DNA of 64,000 bases from NCBI GenBank assembly GCA_025360045.1, contig JANYCY010000033.1:1-64000 (forward strand), written 5' to 3'. Below the pieces are notes generated by a model that saw nothing but the letters and a program-made list of their open reading frames with translations, searched no databases and was not told the origin of the DNA. Source of the DNA: Janthinobacterium sp. GTDB taxonomy: Bacteria; Pseudomonadota; Gammaproteobacteria; Burkholderiales; Chitinibacteraceae. The position numbers and the translations under genes were made by a program. Within the stretch, counting starts at the first letter, position 1. Each line of letters starts with the position of its first letter. This document shows, in pieces, positions 52,701-59,567 of this stretch.

Positions 52701-53035
52701 ATTGGCGCTTTGGGCCAGTGGAAAACGCCGGTGTAGAGCTAGAAAAATGGCTGCATTACTACTGGCAGGGCCTATCCAATCGCCTACCCTTTGCCACCCG
52801 CAGCAGCGCCAAATACGCCGAAGCACTCAGTGGCGACGATGGCTCAGTAGATGCGGCAGAAAAAGCCGCCAGAGAAAGCTGGCACGGCAACAGCCTGCGC
52901 GGCTTTGCTGGCGAAGAATCAGAAATCTGGTACGAAATGGCTTGGCGCGGGCAAAGCTTGCTGAGCGACGAGGGATTTGCCGAGATGGCAAATGAGCTGT
53001 TGCTGGCGATGTATCAATGCAGGGAAGAGCTATAA
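49709..53035 (+). CDS. recC: RecBCD nuclease/helicase subunit RecC
   Basis: A 1108-residue protein (E. coli RecC about 1122) with the RecC start MLHLFQSNRIDVLLAALAHQL, KGMGRWLNFRLAEKQG, LFGISSLPPVYMEILRAL, RVIALLGFNDGAFPRESRPP and the C-terminal nuclease-like region. RecC recognises Chi and holds RecB and RecD together for double-strand-break repair and degradation of foreign DNA. Start is GTG. recB and recD are not adjacent, unlike in enterobacteria but as in Neisseria. Codon-level GC is higher than in neighbouring genes. Confidence 0.96.
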   Translation: MLHLFQSNRIDVLLAALAHQLETSPLASPFEQEKIVVQSKGMGRWLNFRLAEKQGMTAQMGYPLLASFFWDLMQRTLGGNLPKKSPFSREIMGWRVLAWLDSQPNAPVLLNYLREGGDFRRFELATRIADVFDQYLVYRPDWLLAWEKHQSLGLGDDEAWQAALWRYLSKDELDIRVDGGHRGALLAATHKRLLDPRPLDLPSRVSLFGISSLPPVYMEILRALSKRCEVFIHALNPCGEPWGEIRDAAEIARLSDGFDPEDLYLEVGNPLLAVWGKQGREFFNQLIAEPEILEYFTPFPGNHDTMLQTLKSDVLELVARSPETAQRVAANDQSLQVHICHSAMREIEVLHDQLLALFEADTTLTPADIVVLMPDIEHYIPYIEAVFGRHLEKGGASALSAPHVPFAIADRSLKDAAPLAQALLELLTLPQCRFASDWMMALLDIPAIARRFEIPASDLPTIHRWISELGIHWGRDGEHKAELGLPNTFEHTWRFGLDRLLLSIALPAGVAGAAAPLFAGTLPGSGVAGNQAQLAAGLAAFAETLFEQAASLSGEHTPELWHRKLIDMIEALFAPDDDEALTLAELREQIIEFAEQSRAANYDAPVDLSVPRSWLNGALSGKIPSGGFLTGAVTFCAMVPMRCLPFRVIALLGFNDGAFPRESRPPGFDLMAHNPQYGDRSRRADDRYLFLETLLSASDVLYLSYVGRGIQDNGVIPPSVVVSDLLDAVGRSFVLEDAPPQPALGNEALKWRRIERERLLKHLITEHPLQPFSPRYFKEERLPAYSPLWFAAATAIGQPQGLPLSVLAESLPLPDAEFKNVAFNDLLAFWRNPTRYLLRNRIGIRLADEAVEFESNEPFSLSFSAKSELNQVIWQSLEQGWSSDSIATGRAAGLLPHGGFGDMSAAKQSATLRKLYNAAEPLLSDATLAPHSFLFKFADDMQLNGALHQLRPNGQVAVWTDHSSPIELIACWLKHLALCHAAPDGVQQETRIVSQKGHWRFGPVENAGVELEKWLHYYWQGLSNRLPFATRSSAKYAEALSGDDGSVDAAEKAARESWHGNSLRGFAGEESEIWYEMAWRGQSLLSDEGFAEMANELLLAMYQCREEL

Positions 53036-53080
53036 GGCAAGGCCCAAGGTCATTATTTGAGCTTTTAAAAACAATAAAAT

Positions 53081-53153
53081 CGTCATACTCGAACGTTTTA
53101 TTGGGGACCCAGCTGCTCTGCTGAGTCTCCAATAAAACCATTCGAGGATGACG
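53081..53153. repeat. Family B palindromic repeat
   Basis: CGTCATACTCGAACGTTTTA, TTGGGGACCCAGCTGCTCTG, then TCCAATAAAACCATTCGAGG ATGACG at the end, an inverted match to the start. Follows recC. Confidence 0.8.
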
Positions 53154-53198
53154 ATTATGGCCTTAGTACTAAGGGATGAAGCGAGTCCTTAGATCCGC

Positions 53199-53948
53199 TT
53201 AAAACCGCTCATCCATCCGCAAATAGCGCCACTGACCAACGGGCAAATCGGATAGCGAGATACGGCCAATACGCAGGCGGCGGATTGCGATCACTCTCAG
53301 GCCGACTAATTCGCACATACGGCGAATCTGGCGCGGGCGGTTTTCACGCAATACAAAGCGCAATGAGTCTTCACTCTGCCAGCTGACTTTAGTTGGCTTT
53401 AAGCGCTCATCATCAAGGCTCAGGCCATTATTAAGCTGTTTTAAGCCTTCTGTGCTCAACATTCCTTCGACTTGAACGGCGTATTCGCGCTCTACATCCA
53501 CATCCGACATCAGCTTTTTAGCGATGCGGCCATCTTGCGTCAGCACCAGTAGGCCCGATGTATCTACATCTAAGCGGCCCGCTGGAGCGAGGTTGTGCAT
53601 GTGTTTTTTAAGGAAATTGATGCCGGTTCGGTCGCCAATAAAGCGCGTTTCCGCTTTGATCAAGGTCCAGGCTGGGCGATCCCCCGGCTCGGCAGGGCCG
53701 GATACATAGCCCACTGGCTTGTGCATCAGAATGGTGACGCGCTCAGCTTGAAATACCGTGGCTTGGCGCTCTAGAGTGATTTTTTGCTCAGGCACAACAC
53801 GGCTACCGAGGGTGTTGACCACCACGCCATCGACTTTTACCCAGCCCTGTTCAATAAATTCGTCGGCCTCGCGGCGTGAGCACATGCCCAGCTCGGTCAT
53901 GCGTTTGGATAAGCGGATGGATTCGGTCATGGTCGTAATACTTTTCAT
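53199..53948 (-). CDS. RluF/RsuA-family rRNA pseudouridine synthase
   Basis: A 249-residue enzyme: N-terminal S4 RNA-binding domain (about 12-60; RLSKRMTELGMCSRREADEF) and the catalytic domain with the family motif APAGRLDVDTSGLLVLTQDG containing the catalytic Asp, followed by EREYAVQVEG and ENRPRQIRRMCELVGLRV. Closest in pattern to RluF (23S/tRNA-Tyr U modification), but RluB/RluE-like specificity cannot be excluded. The gene is preceded on its own strand by a structured element with a U tract (53981-54076), which may regulate it. Confidence 0.9.
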   Translation of the reverse strand: MKSITTMTESIRLSKRMTELGMCSRREADEFIEQGWVKVDGVVVNTLGSRVVPEQKITLERQATVFQAERVTILMHKPVGYVSGPAEPGDRPAWTLIKAETRFIGDRTGINFLKKHMHNLAPAGRLDVDTSGLLVLTQDGRIAKKLMSDVDVEREYAVQVEGMLSTEGLKQLNNGLSLDDERLKPTKVSWQSEDSLRFVLRENRPRQIRRMCELVGLRVIAIRRLRIGRISLSDLPVGQWRYLRMDERF

Positions 53949-53980
53949 AAGAGCAATCTGCCATTGTACCCGCTACAGGC

Positions 53981-54076
53981 AAAAAAAACGCCACTGAACG
54001 TCTTAGCCCCGCTAGCGGGGAAAGCACACCATAAGAAACAAGATAGAGCCTTTTGTTTCTTATGGGCCAGTGGCGC
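53981..54076 (-). ncRNA. Three-way-junction RNA-like element ending in U8
   Basis: On the minus strand: outer stem CGCCACTG with CAGTGGCG, inside it CCATAAGAAACA with TGTTTCTTATGG (12-13 bp, 10-nt loop) and the palindromic CCCCGCTAGCGGGG, then TTTTTTTT directly after the outer stem. It sits about 33 bp before the pseudouridine synthase ATG. The nested pairing plus U tract suggests an attenuator, riboswitch-like leader or a small RNA with terminator. No known family recognised. Confidence 0.5.
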
Positions 54077-54321
54077 AAATACATACAGAGGAGAGAGATG
54101 AAACAACATCGAAATCAATTCAATGTACACATTACGTTTCAGCAGCAATCATTCTAATTTCTTAGAGCAATTGCGTCGTTGCATAAATTACATTATAGGC
54201 GGCGAATATTACCCAGCAAAGACAAGCCTTAGCTGCCATCGCGCGTATTTAATCAAAAATTAAATATCTTCTACGGCAAGTGCGACTTATGCTTAAACCA
54301 AATCCACCTAAAGGTGTCCCT

Positions 54322-55428
54322 ATGAACTACGACAGCTTACTCACGCCGAAAATTCACGATATCAATACCTTCCAAGATTTTCGGGAAAGCCTTGCCGATC
54401 ACGCGCCACGCATCGAGCAAATTATTGCCGAGCTAAAACGAGACCCCGGCAAAATGATGTTGATTTCTGATTTGTTTCGCGCCTTTCATAATATCAAGGG
54501 CGATGCTGGGCTATGCCGTGTTGAGTTTGTAGTGCCCTTGGTGCATGGCATAGAAACGCTGCTTTCCAGAATGCGCGCTGGCGAGCTGCAGCTCACCGAA
54601 GTGCTGTCTGAAGTATTACTACTGACCTTAGATAGGCTAGAGCAAGCGGTCGAATCACTCAGCAATAATGCATCAGCCAGTAGCTTGCATCTGCCGACCT
54701 TAGCTCGCGGCTTAGATGGGCTTTCTACTTTGCAAGCTGAAGAGCTTGATCCTGCTTGTGCTCGGCTGATCGAAGCAGTTACCGGTTTTAAACATGCCGC
54801 CGTGGTCTTGCCAGATCGTACCCGTGCCGAAGTAGAGCGCTCAAATGAGGAGCGCAGCCAAGATTTACGTTTTTTCCGCAATATGGCACTGCAATTAGAA
54901 ATGCGCTCACCGCTATTTCGTGGCCGCACTGCACGCAATTTGCAATTAGCACTCGCCACCAATAAAGCCGCAGGCGGCGTGGTTTCTAGCACTCAGCTAG
55001 AAGCCGCCGTGTATATGCACGATATTGGCATGATGTTTTTACCCGAATCGCTGTGGCTGAAAGTAGAAAGAATGTCTGACGCCGAGCGCGCACAATTACT
55101 TGATCACCCCGCTTGGGCCGCAGGGCTTTTAGCCAGAATGGAAGGCTGGCAAGACGCATCAACCATGTGTTTACAGCACCACGAAAGTGTCGAAGGTAAC
55201 GGCTACCCCAATAAACTCAGCGGTAACGATATTGTGCCGGGTGCCAAAATCCTCGCTCTGGTCGATGCTTTTGAGGCCGTCATGCTCAAACACAGCCATC
55301 GCGGCCAGAATAAATCGGTGCTGCGGGCCATTGCCGAAGTCAACGCTTCTGATCAGCAATTTGATCCAGACTGGATAGAGCCATTTAATCGGGTGATACG
55401 CACCATGATGGAAAACGGCGGCTTATAA
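54322..55428 (+). CDS. Hpt-HD-GYP signalling protein
   Basis: A 368-residue cytosolic protein. The N-terminal region (about 15-115) is a histidine phosphotransfer domain with FRAFHNIKGDAGLCRVE, the C-terminal region (about 190-360) an HD-GYP-type phosphodiesterase domain with VYMHDIGMMFLPE, HPAWAAGLL and HHESVEGNGYPNKL. It could receive a phosphoryl group and hydrolyse cyclic-di-GMP, but the first HD-GYP histidines are not all seen. ATG at 54322 with AAAGGTG upstream is favoured over 54280 of the ORF track. Confidence 0.85.
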   Translation: MNYDSLLTPKIHDINTFQDFRESLADHAPRIEQIIAELKRDPGKMMLISDLFRAFHNIKGDAGLCRVEFVVPLVHGIETLLSRMRAGELQLTEVLSEVLLLTLDRLEQAVESLSNNASASSLHLPTLARGLDGLSTLQAEELDPACARLIEAVTGFKHAAVVLPDRTRAEVERSNEERSQDLRFFRNMALQLEMRSPLFRGRTARNLQLALATNKAAGGVVSSTQLEAAVYMHDIGMMFLPESLWLKVERMSDAERAQLLDHPAWAAGLLARMEGWQDASTMCLQHHESVEGNGYPNKLSGNDIVPGAKILALVDAFEAVMLKHSHRGQNKSVLRAIAEVNASDQQFDPDWIEPFNRVIRTMMENGGL

Positions 55429-55476
55429 GAAGTAGCGGCACCTTGAGGGATGATGAAGTTTTATACCTAGTAGCTG

Positions 55477-55626
55477 ATGTGACTCAGCAAAACCCAGACC
55501 TTGAACCACAGAGAAAAGGGAGAACACGGAGTGCCACGGAGAAGACCATACAGAAACAAGGTTTTCTCTGTGAAACTCCGTGTTCTCTGCACACTCCGTG
55601 GTTCAAGATTTGGGTTTTATGCTGGA
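55477..55626. repeat. Family A inverted repeat, best preserved copy
   Basis: CAAAACCCAGACCTTGAACC, ACAGAGAAAAGGGAGAACAC and GGAGTGCCACGGAG on the left pair with CTCCGTGTTCTCTG, ACTCCGTGGTTCAAGATTTG and GGTTTTATGCTGGAG on the right, giving a hairpin of nearly 150 bp. Confidence 0.85.
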
Positions 55627-55666
55627 GTGGAATTGCCGCTGCTGCGTACTCGCTATTTGAATTTCA

Positions 55667-56587
55667 CTATCGGGTTGCTGCCAATCTAGGGGCAAATTCG
55701 CTGACGATAAACTCGACAAAGGCGGTTACTTTGGCGGGAAGCCAGTCGCGTGCGGGGTAGACGGCATACACAGGTAGGCCCACTGCTAGCTGGTAATCGG
55801 GCAGCAGCGCCAGCAATTGCCCACTGGCAAGCGGTGCGGCTAATAAGGCGCGGTCAATCAATAATAAACCTAGCCCATGGGTGGCCGCATCGACCAAAGC
55901 ACAGGCATCATTCATCGCCAAAGGCCCCTTTACCCGCACTTTCTCCTCCCCTAATGGCCCAGAAAAAGTCCATAGATTCATAGCGCGCGAGCCATTTTGG
56001 TAAAATAGACAAGCATGCTGTGCCAAATCGCTTGGTGTTTGCGGCGTGCCCTTCTGTGCCAGATAGGCTGGGCTAGCAACCAACTGCAATTGCAATTCAC
56101 CCAGCTTACGTGCAACCAAGGTTGAATCTGGCAAATGGCCGACCCGAATAGCGATATCGACTTGCTCAGTCGTTAAATCCACAAAACGATCTTCCAATTG
56201 CAAGAGCAAATCAACTTCTGGATAACGCTGGGAAAATAAAGAAAGTAAGGGGACTAAATGCACCCTAGCTAGCGACGACGAGCAGCTCACTTTCAGCCGC
56301 CCACGCACATTCTGCCGATAATCATCGGTAATCGCATCGATATTACCCAACGCCGCAGCCACCGTTTGCGCCTCTTGCCAAACCCGCTCGCCTAATTCGG
56401 TTAACGCCAGCTTACGTGTTGTTCTTTGTAATAATTTTGCGCCAAGCTGAGCTTCAAACCGTGCCAGCTGCTTACTCACCGACGAGCGATTCAGCCCCAG
56501 CTCCTGTGCGGCCCCCGTCAAACTGCCATGGCGTACCACGCAGGAAAACAGCGCCAAGCCTGGCAAAGTATCTAGAGAAAGAGTCAT
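55667..56587 (-). CDS. LysR-family transcriptional regulator
   Basis: A 306-residue LTTR: N-terminal winged helix-turn-helix (ALFSCVVRHGSLTGAAQELGLNRSSVSKQL) and a substrate-binding domain of the AaeR/CrgA-like subgroup (VDLLLQLEDRFVDLTTEQVDIAIRVG). Start MTLSLDTLPGL at 56587 rather than 56656. It is divergent from the oxidoreductase gene at 56719 with about 130 bp between, so it likely controls that gene and itself. Confidence 0.93.
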   Translation of the reverse strand: MTLSLDTLPGLALFSCVVRHGSLTGAAQELGLNRSSVSKQLARFEAQLGAKLLQRTTRKLALTELGERVWQEAQTVAAALGNIDAITDDYRQNVRGRLKVSCSSSLARVHLVPLLSLFSQRYPEVDLLLQLEDRFVDLTTEQVDIAIRVGHLPDSTLVARKLGELQLQLVASPAYLAQKGTPQTPSDLAQHACLFYQNGSRAMNLWTFSGPLGEEKVRVKGPLAMNDACALVDAATHGLGLLLIDRALLAAPLASGQLLALLPDYQLAVGLPVYAVYPARDWLPAKVTAFVEFIVSEFAPRLAATR

Positions 56588-56718
56588 CCGTGCTTCCTTT
56601 GGTCCTGAGAGCTGATTGATTCCGTTGAGGCAACAATGTAATGCTTTTGTTAGCACTAATCAATTCAACGATTCATTGCTAAACTCGCCCTATTCACTTA
56701 CTCACTGGAAGAATAAAA

Positions 56719-57657
56719 ATGACAGCAAGCATGCAAGCCATTCGCCAACACAGCTACGGTCAACGCGATGTATTACAGCTAGAAAACGTGCCAACACCGC
56801 AGATTAGCGCTGATGATGTGTTAATTCGTGTCCACGCAGCTGGGGTTAATCCGGTGGATTGGAAAATCCGTGAAGGCTATTTGCAATCCATGATATCTCA
56901 TGAAATGCCACTCACTTTGGGCTGGGATGTAGCGGGTGAAATTGTTGCCCTAGGCGAGCAAGTCACAGGCTGGCAAATTGGCGATGCCGTATATTCCCGC
57001 CCAGATATTGCCCGCAATGGTGCGTATGCCGAGTTTGTTGCCGTTAGGGCCAGCGAAATTGCCAAAAAACCACGAAGCCTAGACTGGCAACAAGCCGCAG
57101 CCGTGCCTTTAGCCGCGCTGACTGCATGGCAAGCGCTATTTGAAATAGCAAAATTGCAAGCTGGCGAGAAAGTACTCATCCATGCCGGAGCAGGCGGTGT
57201 GGGCCTGTTCGCAATTCAATTAGCCAAGTGGCGCGGTGCCGAGGTATATACCACCACCTCTGGTAAAAACGCCGAATTAGTCAGCGCCCACGGTGCCGAC
57301 CATGTGATTGATTACACGCAAGCCAACTTCGCAGATTTACGTGATCTAGATGTGGTGTTTGACACTATGGGCGGCGACATTTTGTCCCAAAGCTGGCAAA
57401 CACTGAAAGCTGGAGGACGACTCGTTTCAATTTGCGACGCTCCCGATACTGCTACCGCACAAAAACACCAAGTAAATGCTCACTTTTGCTTTGTGCAGCC
57501 TAATGCCGCTCAGTTAAGTGAAATTGCTACATTGTTAGATGCCGGACACATCAAAGTGGTCATCGACAGCGTGTTTCCATTAGCCCAAGCCGCCCTTGCC
57601 CATGAGCGCAGCGAAAGCGGCCGCGCCCGTGGCAAGATTGTGCTGCAAGTCGCTTAG
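56719..57657 (+). CDS. Zinc-independent NADP-dependent oxidoreductase (quinone reductase-like MDR)
   Basis: A 312-residue MDR-family enzyme: N-terminal GroES-like domain (HAAGVNPVDWKIREGYLQ, GWDVAGEIVALGEQVTGW), Rossmann domain with HAGAGGVGLFAIQLAKWRGA, and RLVSICDAPD. No zinc-ligand cysteines, so it is of the quinone oxidoreductase type. Divergent from a LysR regulator that probably responds to the enzyme's substrate. GGAAG lies before the ATG. Confidence 0.92.
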   Translation: MTASMQAIRQHSYGQRDVLQLENVPTPQISADDVLIRVHAAGVNPVDWKIREGYLQSMISHEMPLTLGWDVAGEIVALGEQVTGWQIGDAVYSRPDIARNGAYAEFVAVRASEIAKKPRSLDWQQAAAVPLAALTAWQALFEIAKLQAGEKVLIHAGAGGVGLFAIQLAKWRGAEVYTTTSGKNAELVSAHGADHVIDYTQANFADLRDLDVVFDTMGGDILSQSWQTLKAGGRLVSICDAPDTATAQKHQVNAHFCFVQPNAAQLSEIATLLDAGHIKVVIDSVFPLAQAALAHERSESGRARGKIVLQVA

Positions 57658-57671
57658 ATCCCTAAATAAAC

Positions 57672-57706
57672 CGTCGTCATTCCCGCTTGGGGGTGACGAC
57701 GTTTTT
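57672..57706 (+). terminator. Terminator formed from a half family B repeat
   Basis: CGTCGTCA and TGACGACG pair around TTCCCGCTTGGGGG and are followed by TTTTTATTG. The sequence is a half copy of family B (GTCATTCCCGC) placed 15 bp after the oxidoreductase gene. Confidence 0.65.
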
Positions 57707-57980
57707 ATTGAGCCTACCATTTTGGAACGTAATTCAAGTCATATCCTTAAGTTTATCTAACACAAGATAGAGTATTTTTTTACCCAAGTATTTCAACCTC
57801 AACACATAATACTGACGCCATACAGGCAAATTCATTCTGCATTATTTTTTTAATTGTCAGAAAGATATCTAAGATAAATCCCCCCCCGTGCTTGCATGAT
57901 CGCCCCTACGATCTATTCTGCTATATGTATGAGCGCAAACTAGCCACTCGCAGATCCTAATCGCTGAAGTTTAATCCCCC

Positions 57981-58718
57981 ATGAAGACCTATTCCTTCCT
58001 AGCGCTATGGCTAATCGTCTACTCCTTGAGTGGCCATGCAGAAAGCATTCGTGTTGTTACTGAAACAACAGCTTATTCTTATATGAAGGAAGGGAAAGTG
58101 GCTGGATCAGCCACAGAAGTGATTGAGCTGAGCCTAAAAAAAGCAGGTATCACCGATTACAGCATCAATATCTACCCATGGGCAAGAGCGTATGATCTCG
58201 CCTTACAAAAAGCCAATGTACTGATTTATCTCATTGCCCGCACCCCCAACAGAGAAGCAGATTTTAAATGGGTAGGTGAGCTAAGCAGGCCACAGTGTTT
58301 TTTGGTCAAACTAAAAGAAAGAACGGATATCAAGGTTAATAAACTAGCAGACACTAAGCGCTATTCTATTGGGGTCGTCAGAGACGATGTGCGCCAACAG
58401 TATTTGCAGCAACAAAAATTAACCAATCTAAGTATTTCATCCCAGCAATCAGATAGCTTTAGGCAATTAGTCAATCATCAACTAGACCTTATTGTTTTAT
58501 TTGATGCAGATATGCCTCGCCTCTGCCAACAGCAATCTTTTGACTGCAATAAACTCGAGAAACTATTCTTACTTAATGAGCTGAGCAATGGGATATATAT
58601 GGCATTTAGTAAGAAAACACCTGATAAATTAGTTAAACAAACTCAGGATGCTTTTGAAAAATTAAAAGCAGAAGGCCTAGTAAAACAAATAATGGAACAG
58701 GTCCCATTGCCACGCTAA
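57981..58718 (+). CDS. Periplasmic amino-acid-type binding protein (SBP_bac_3), copy 1
   Basis: A 245-residue secreted protein with signal peptide (LALWLIVYSLSGHA) and the family 3 solute-binding fold (RVVTETTAYSYMKEGKVAGS, PWARAYDLALQKANVLIYLI, RTPNREADFKWVGELS). No permease or ATPase gene is nearby, so it is not an evident ABC transporter part. The next gene is a paralogue (same PWARAYD/NVLIY/RTP.RE.FKWVG blocks), pointing to a tandem duplication and subsequent divergence. May feed the sensor kinase downstream. Confidence 0.88.
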   Translation: MKTYSFLALWLIVYSLSGHAESIRVVTETTAYSYMKEGKVAGSATEVIELSLKKAGITDYSINIYPWARAYDLALQKANVLIYLIARTPNREADFKWVGELSRPQCFLVKLKERTDIKVNKLADTKRYSIGVVRDDVRQQYLQQQKLTNLSISSQQSDSFRQLVNHQLDLIVLFDADMPRLCQQQSFDCNKLEKLFLLNELSNGIYMAFSKKTPDKLVKQTQDAFEKLKAEGLVKQIMEQVPLPR

Positions 58719-58730
58719 GAGGGGATTATC

Positions 58731-59492
58731 TTGCTGAGGCTAAAATATATTTTTCTATCGCTATTACTCAATCTCACATTTGAGGCATTGGTTTTTGCCG
58801 AAACAATTAAAGTAGTCACCGAGGAGCTTGCTCCATATAACTATACCGAAAAAGGTGTTTTAACTGGATTTTGCACCGAGATTGTTCAGGCTATCCTCAA
58901 AGAAATCAATATTCAAGGCGATTTTCAATCTATGCCTTGGGCAAGGGCTTATGACAGTGCACTTAGAAACGAAAATGTCCTGATCTATTCAATTGGTCGC
59001 ACGCCACAAAGAGAAATGCTGTTTAAATGGGTAGGCCCGATTGCTCCTGCCAATAATTATTTATTTGCTCTAGCCAGTAACAATATAAAAATATCTCAAT
59101 TAGCAGATGCAAAAAAATACCAAATTGCAAGCGTCAACGCAGATGTTGGCGAGCAATTTTTAGAATCCCAAGGATTTTTAAAAGGAAAGAACCTACAGTC
59201 AAGCGTGAAATATCAGCTGAATTACGAAAAATTAAAACTTAGGCGCGTTGATTTATGGGTCATGAACGAAATGGCAGCTTATCACCTTGTTCGCCAAGCA
59301 GGCGATGATCCCGCAAAAATCCTAGTAAGGGCTTATAAACTTCAACTCAGCGAAAACGGATATTTCATTGCATTTAGCCATAAAACCTCTGACAAGGTCA
59401 TCGACCGATTCAACATTGGGCTAGAAAATATAAAAAAAAAGGGCATATTTGATTTAATAAAAAAGAAGTGGTTATTAGAAGATTTAGATTAA
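58731..59492 (+). CDS. Periplasmic amino-acid-type binding protein (SBP_bac_3), copy 2
   Basis: A 253-residue paralogue of the preceding protein (TIKVVTEELAPYNYTEKGVL, SMPWARAYDSALRNENVLIY, RTPQREMLFKWVGPI). A TTG start 12 bp after the previous stop with GGGGAT upstream gives a signal peptide (IFLSLLLNLTFEALVFA). PYNY and GFCTEIVQ are closer to the consensus than in copy 1. No transporter genes adjacent. Confidence 0.87.
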   Translation: MLRLKYIFLSLLLNLTFEALVFAETIKVVTEELAPYNYTEKGVLTGFCTEIVQAILKEINIQGDFQSMPWARAYDSALRNENVLIYSIGRTPQREMLFKWVGPIAPANNYLFALASNNIKISQLADAKKYQIASVNADVGEQFLESQGFLKGKNLQSSVKYQLNYEKLKLRRVDLWVMNEMAAYHLVRQAGDDPAKILVRAYKLQLSENGYFIAFSHKTSDKVIDRFNIGLENIKKKGIFDLIKKKWLLEDLD

Positions 59493-59567
59493 ATTTTGGC
59501 TCCAAAGCCAATTCATCATAACAATTAATATTTCTGCTCATAAAAATCGATCACTTAAAAGCTAACC

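Noticed and set aside
49709-53035. recC without recB and recD as an incomplete operon
   Set aside because: Unlinked rec genes are usual in Neisseriales; no evidence of loss.
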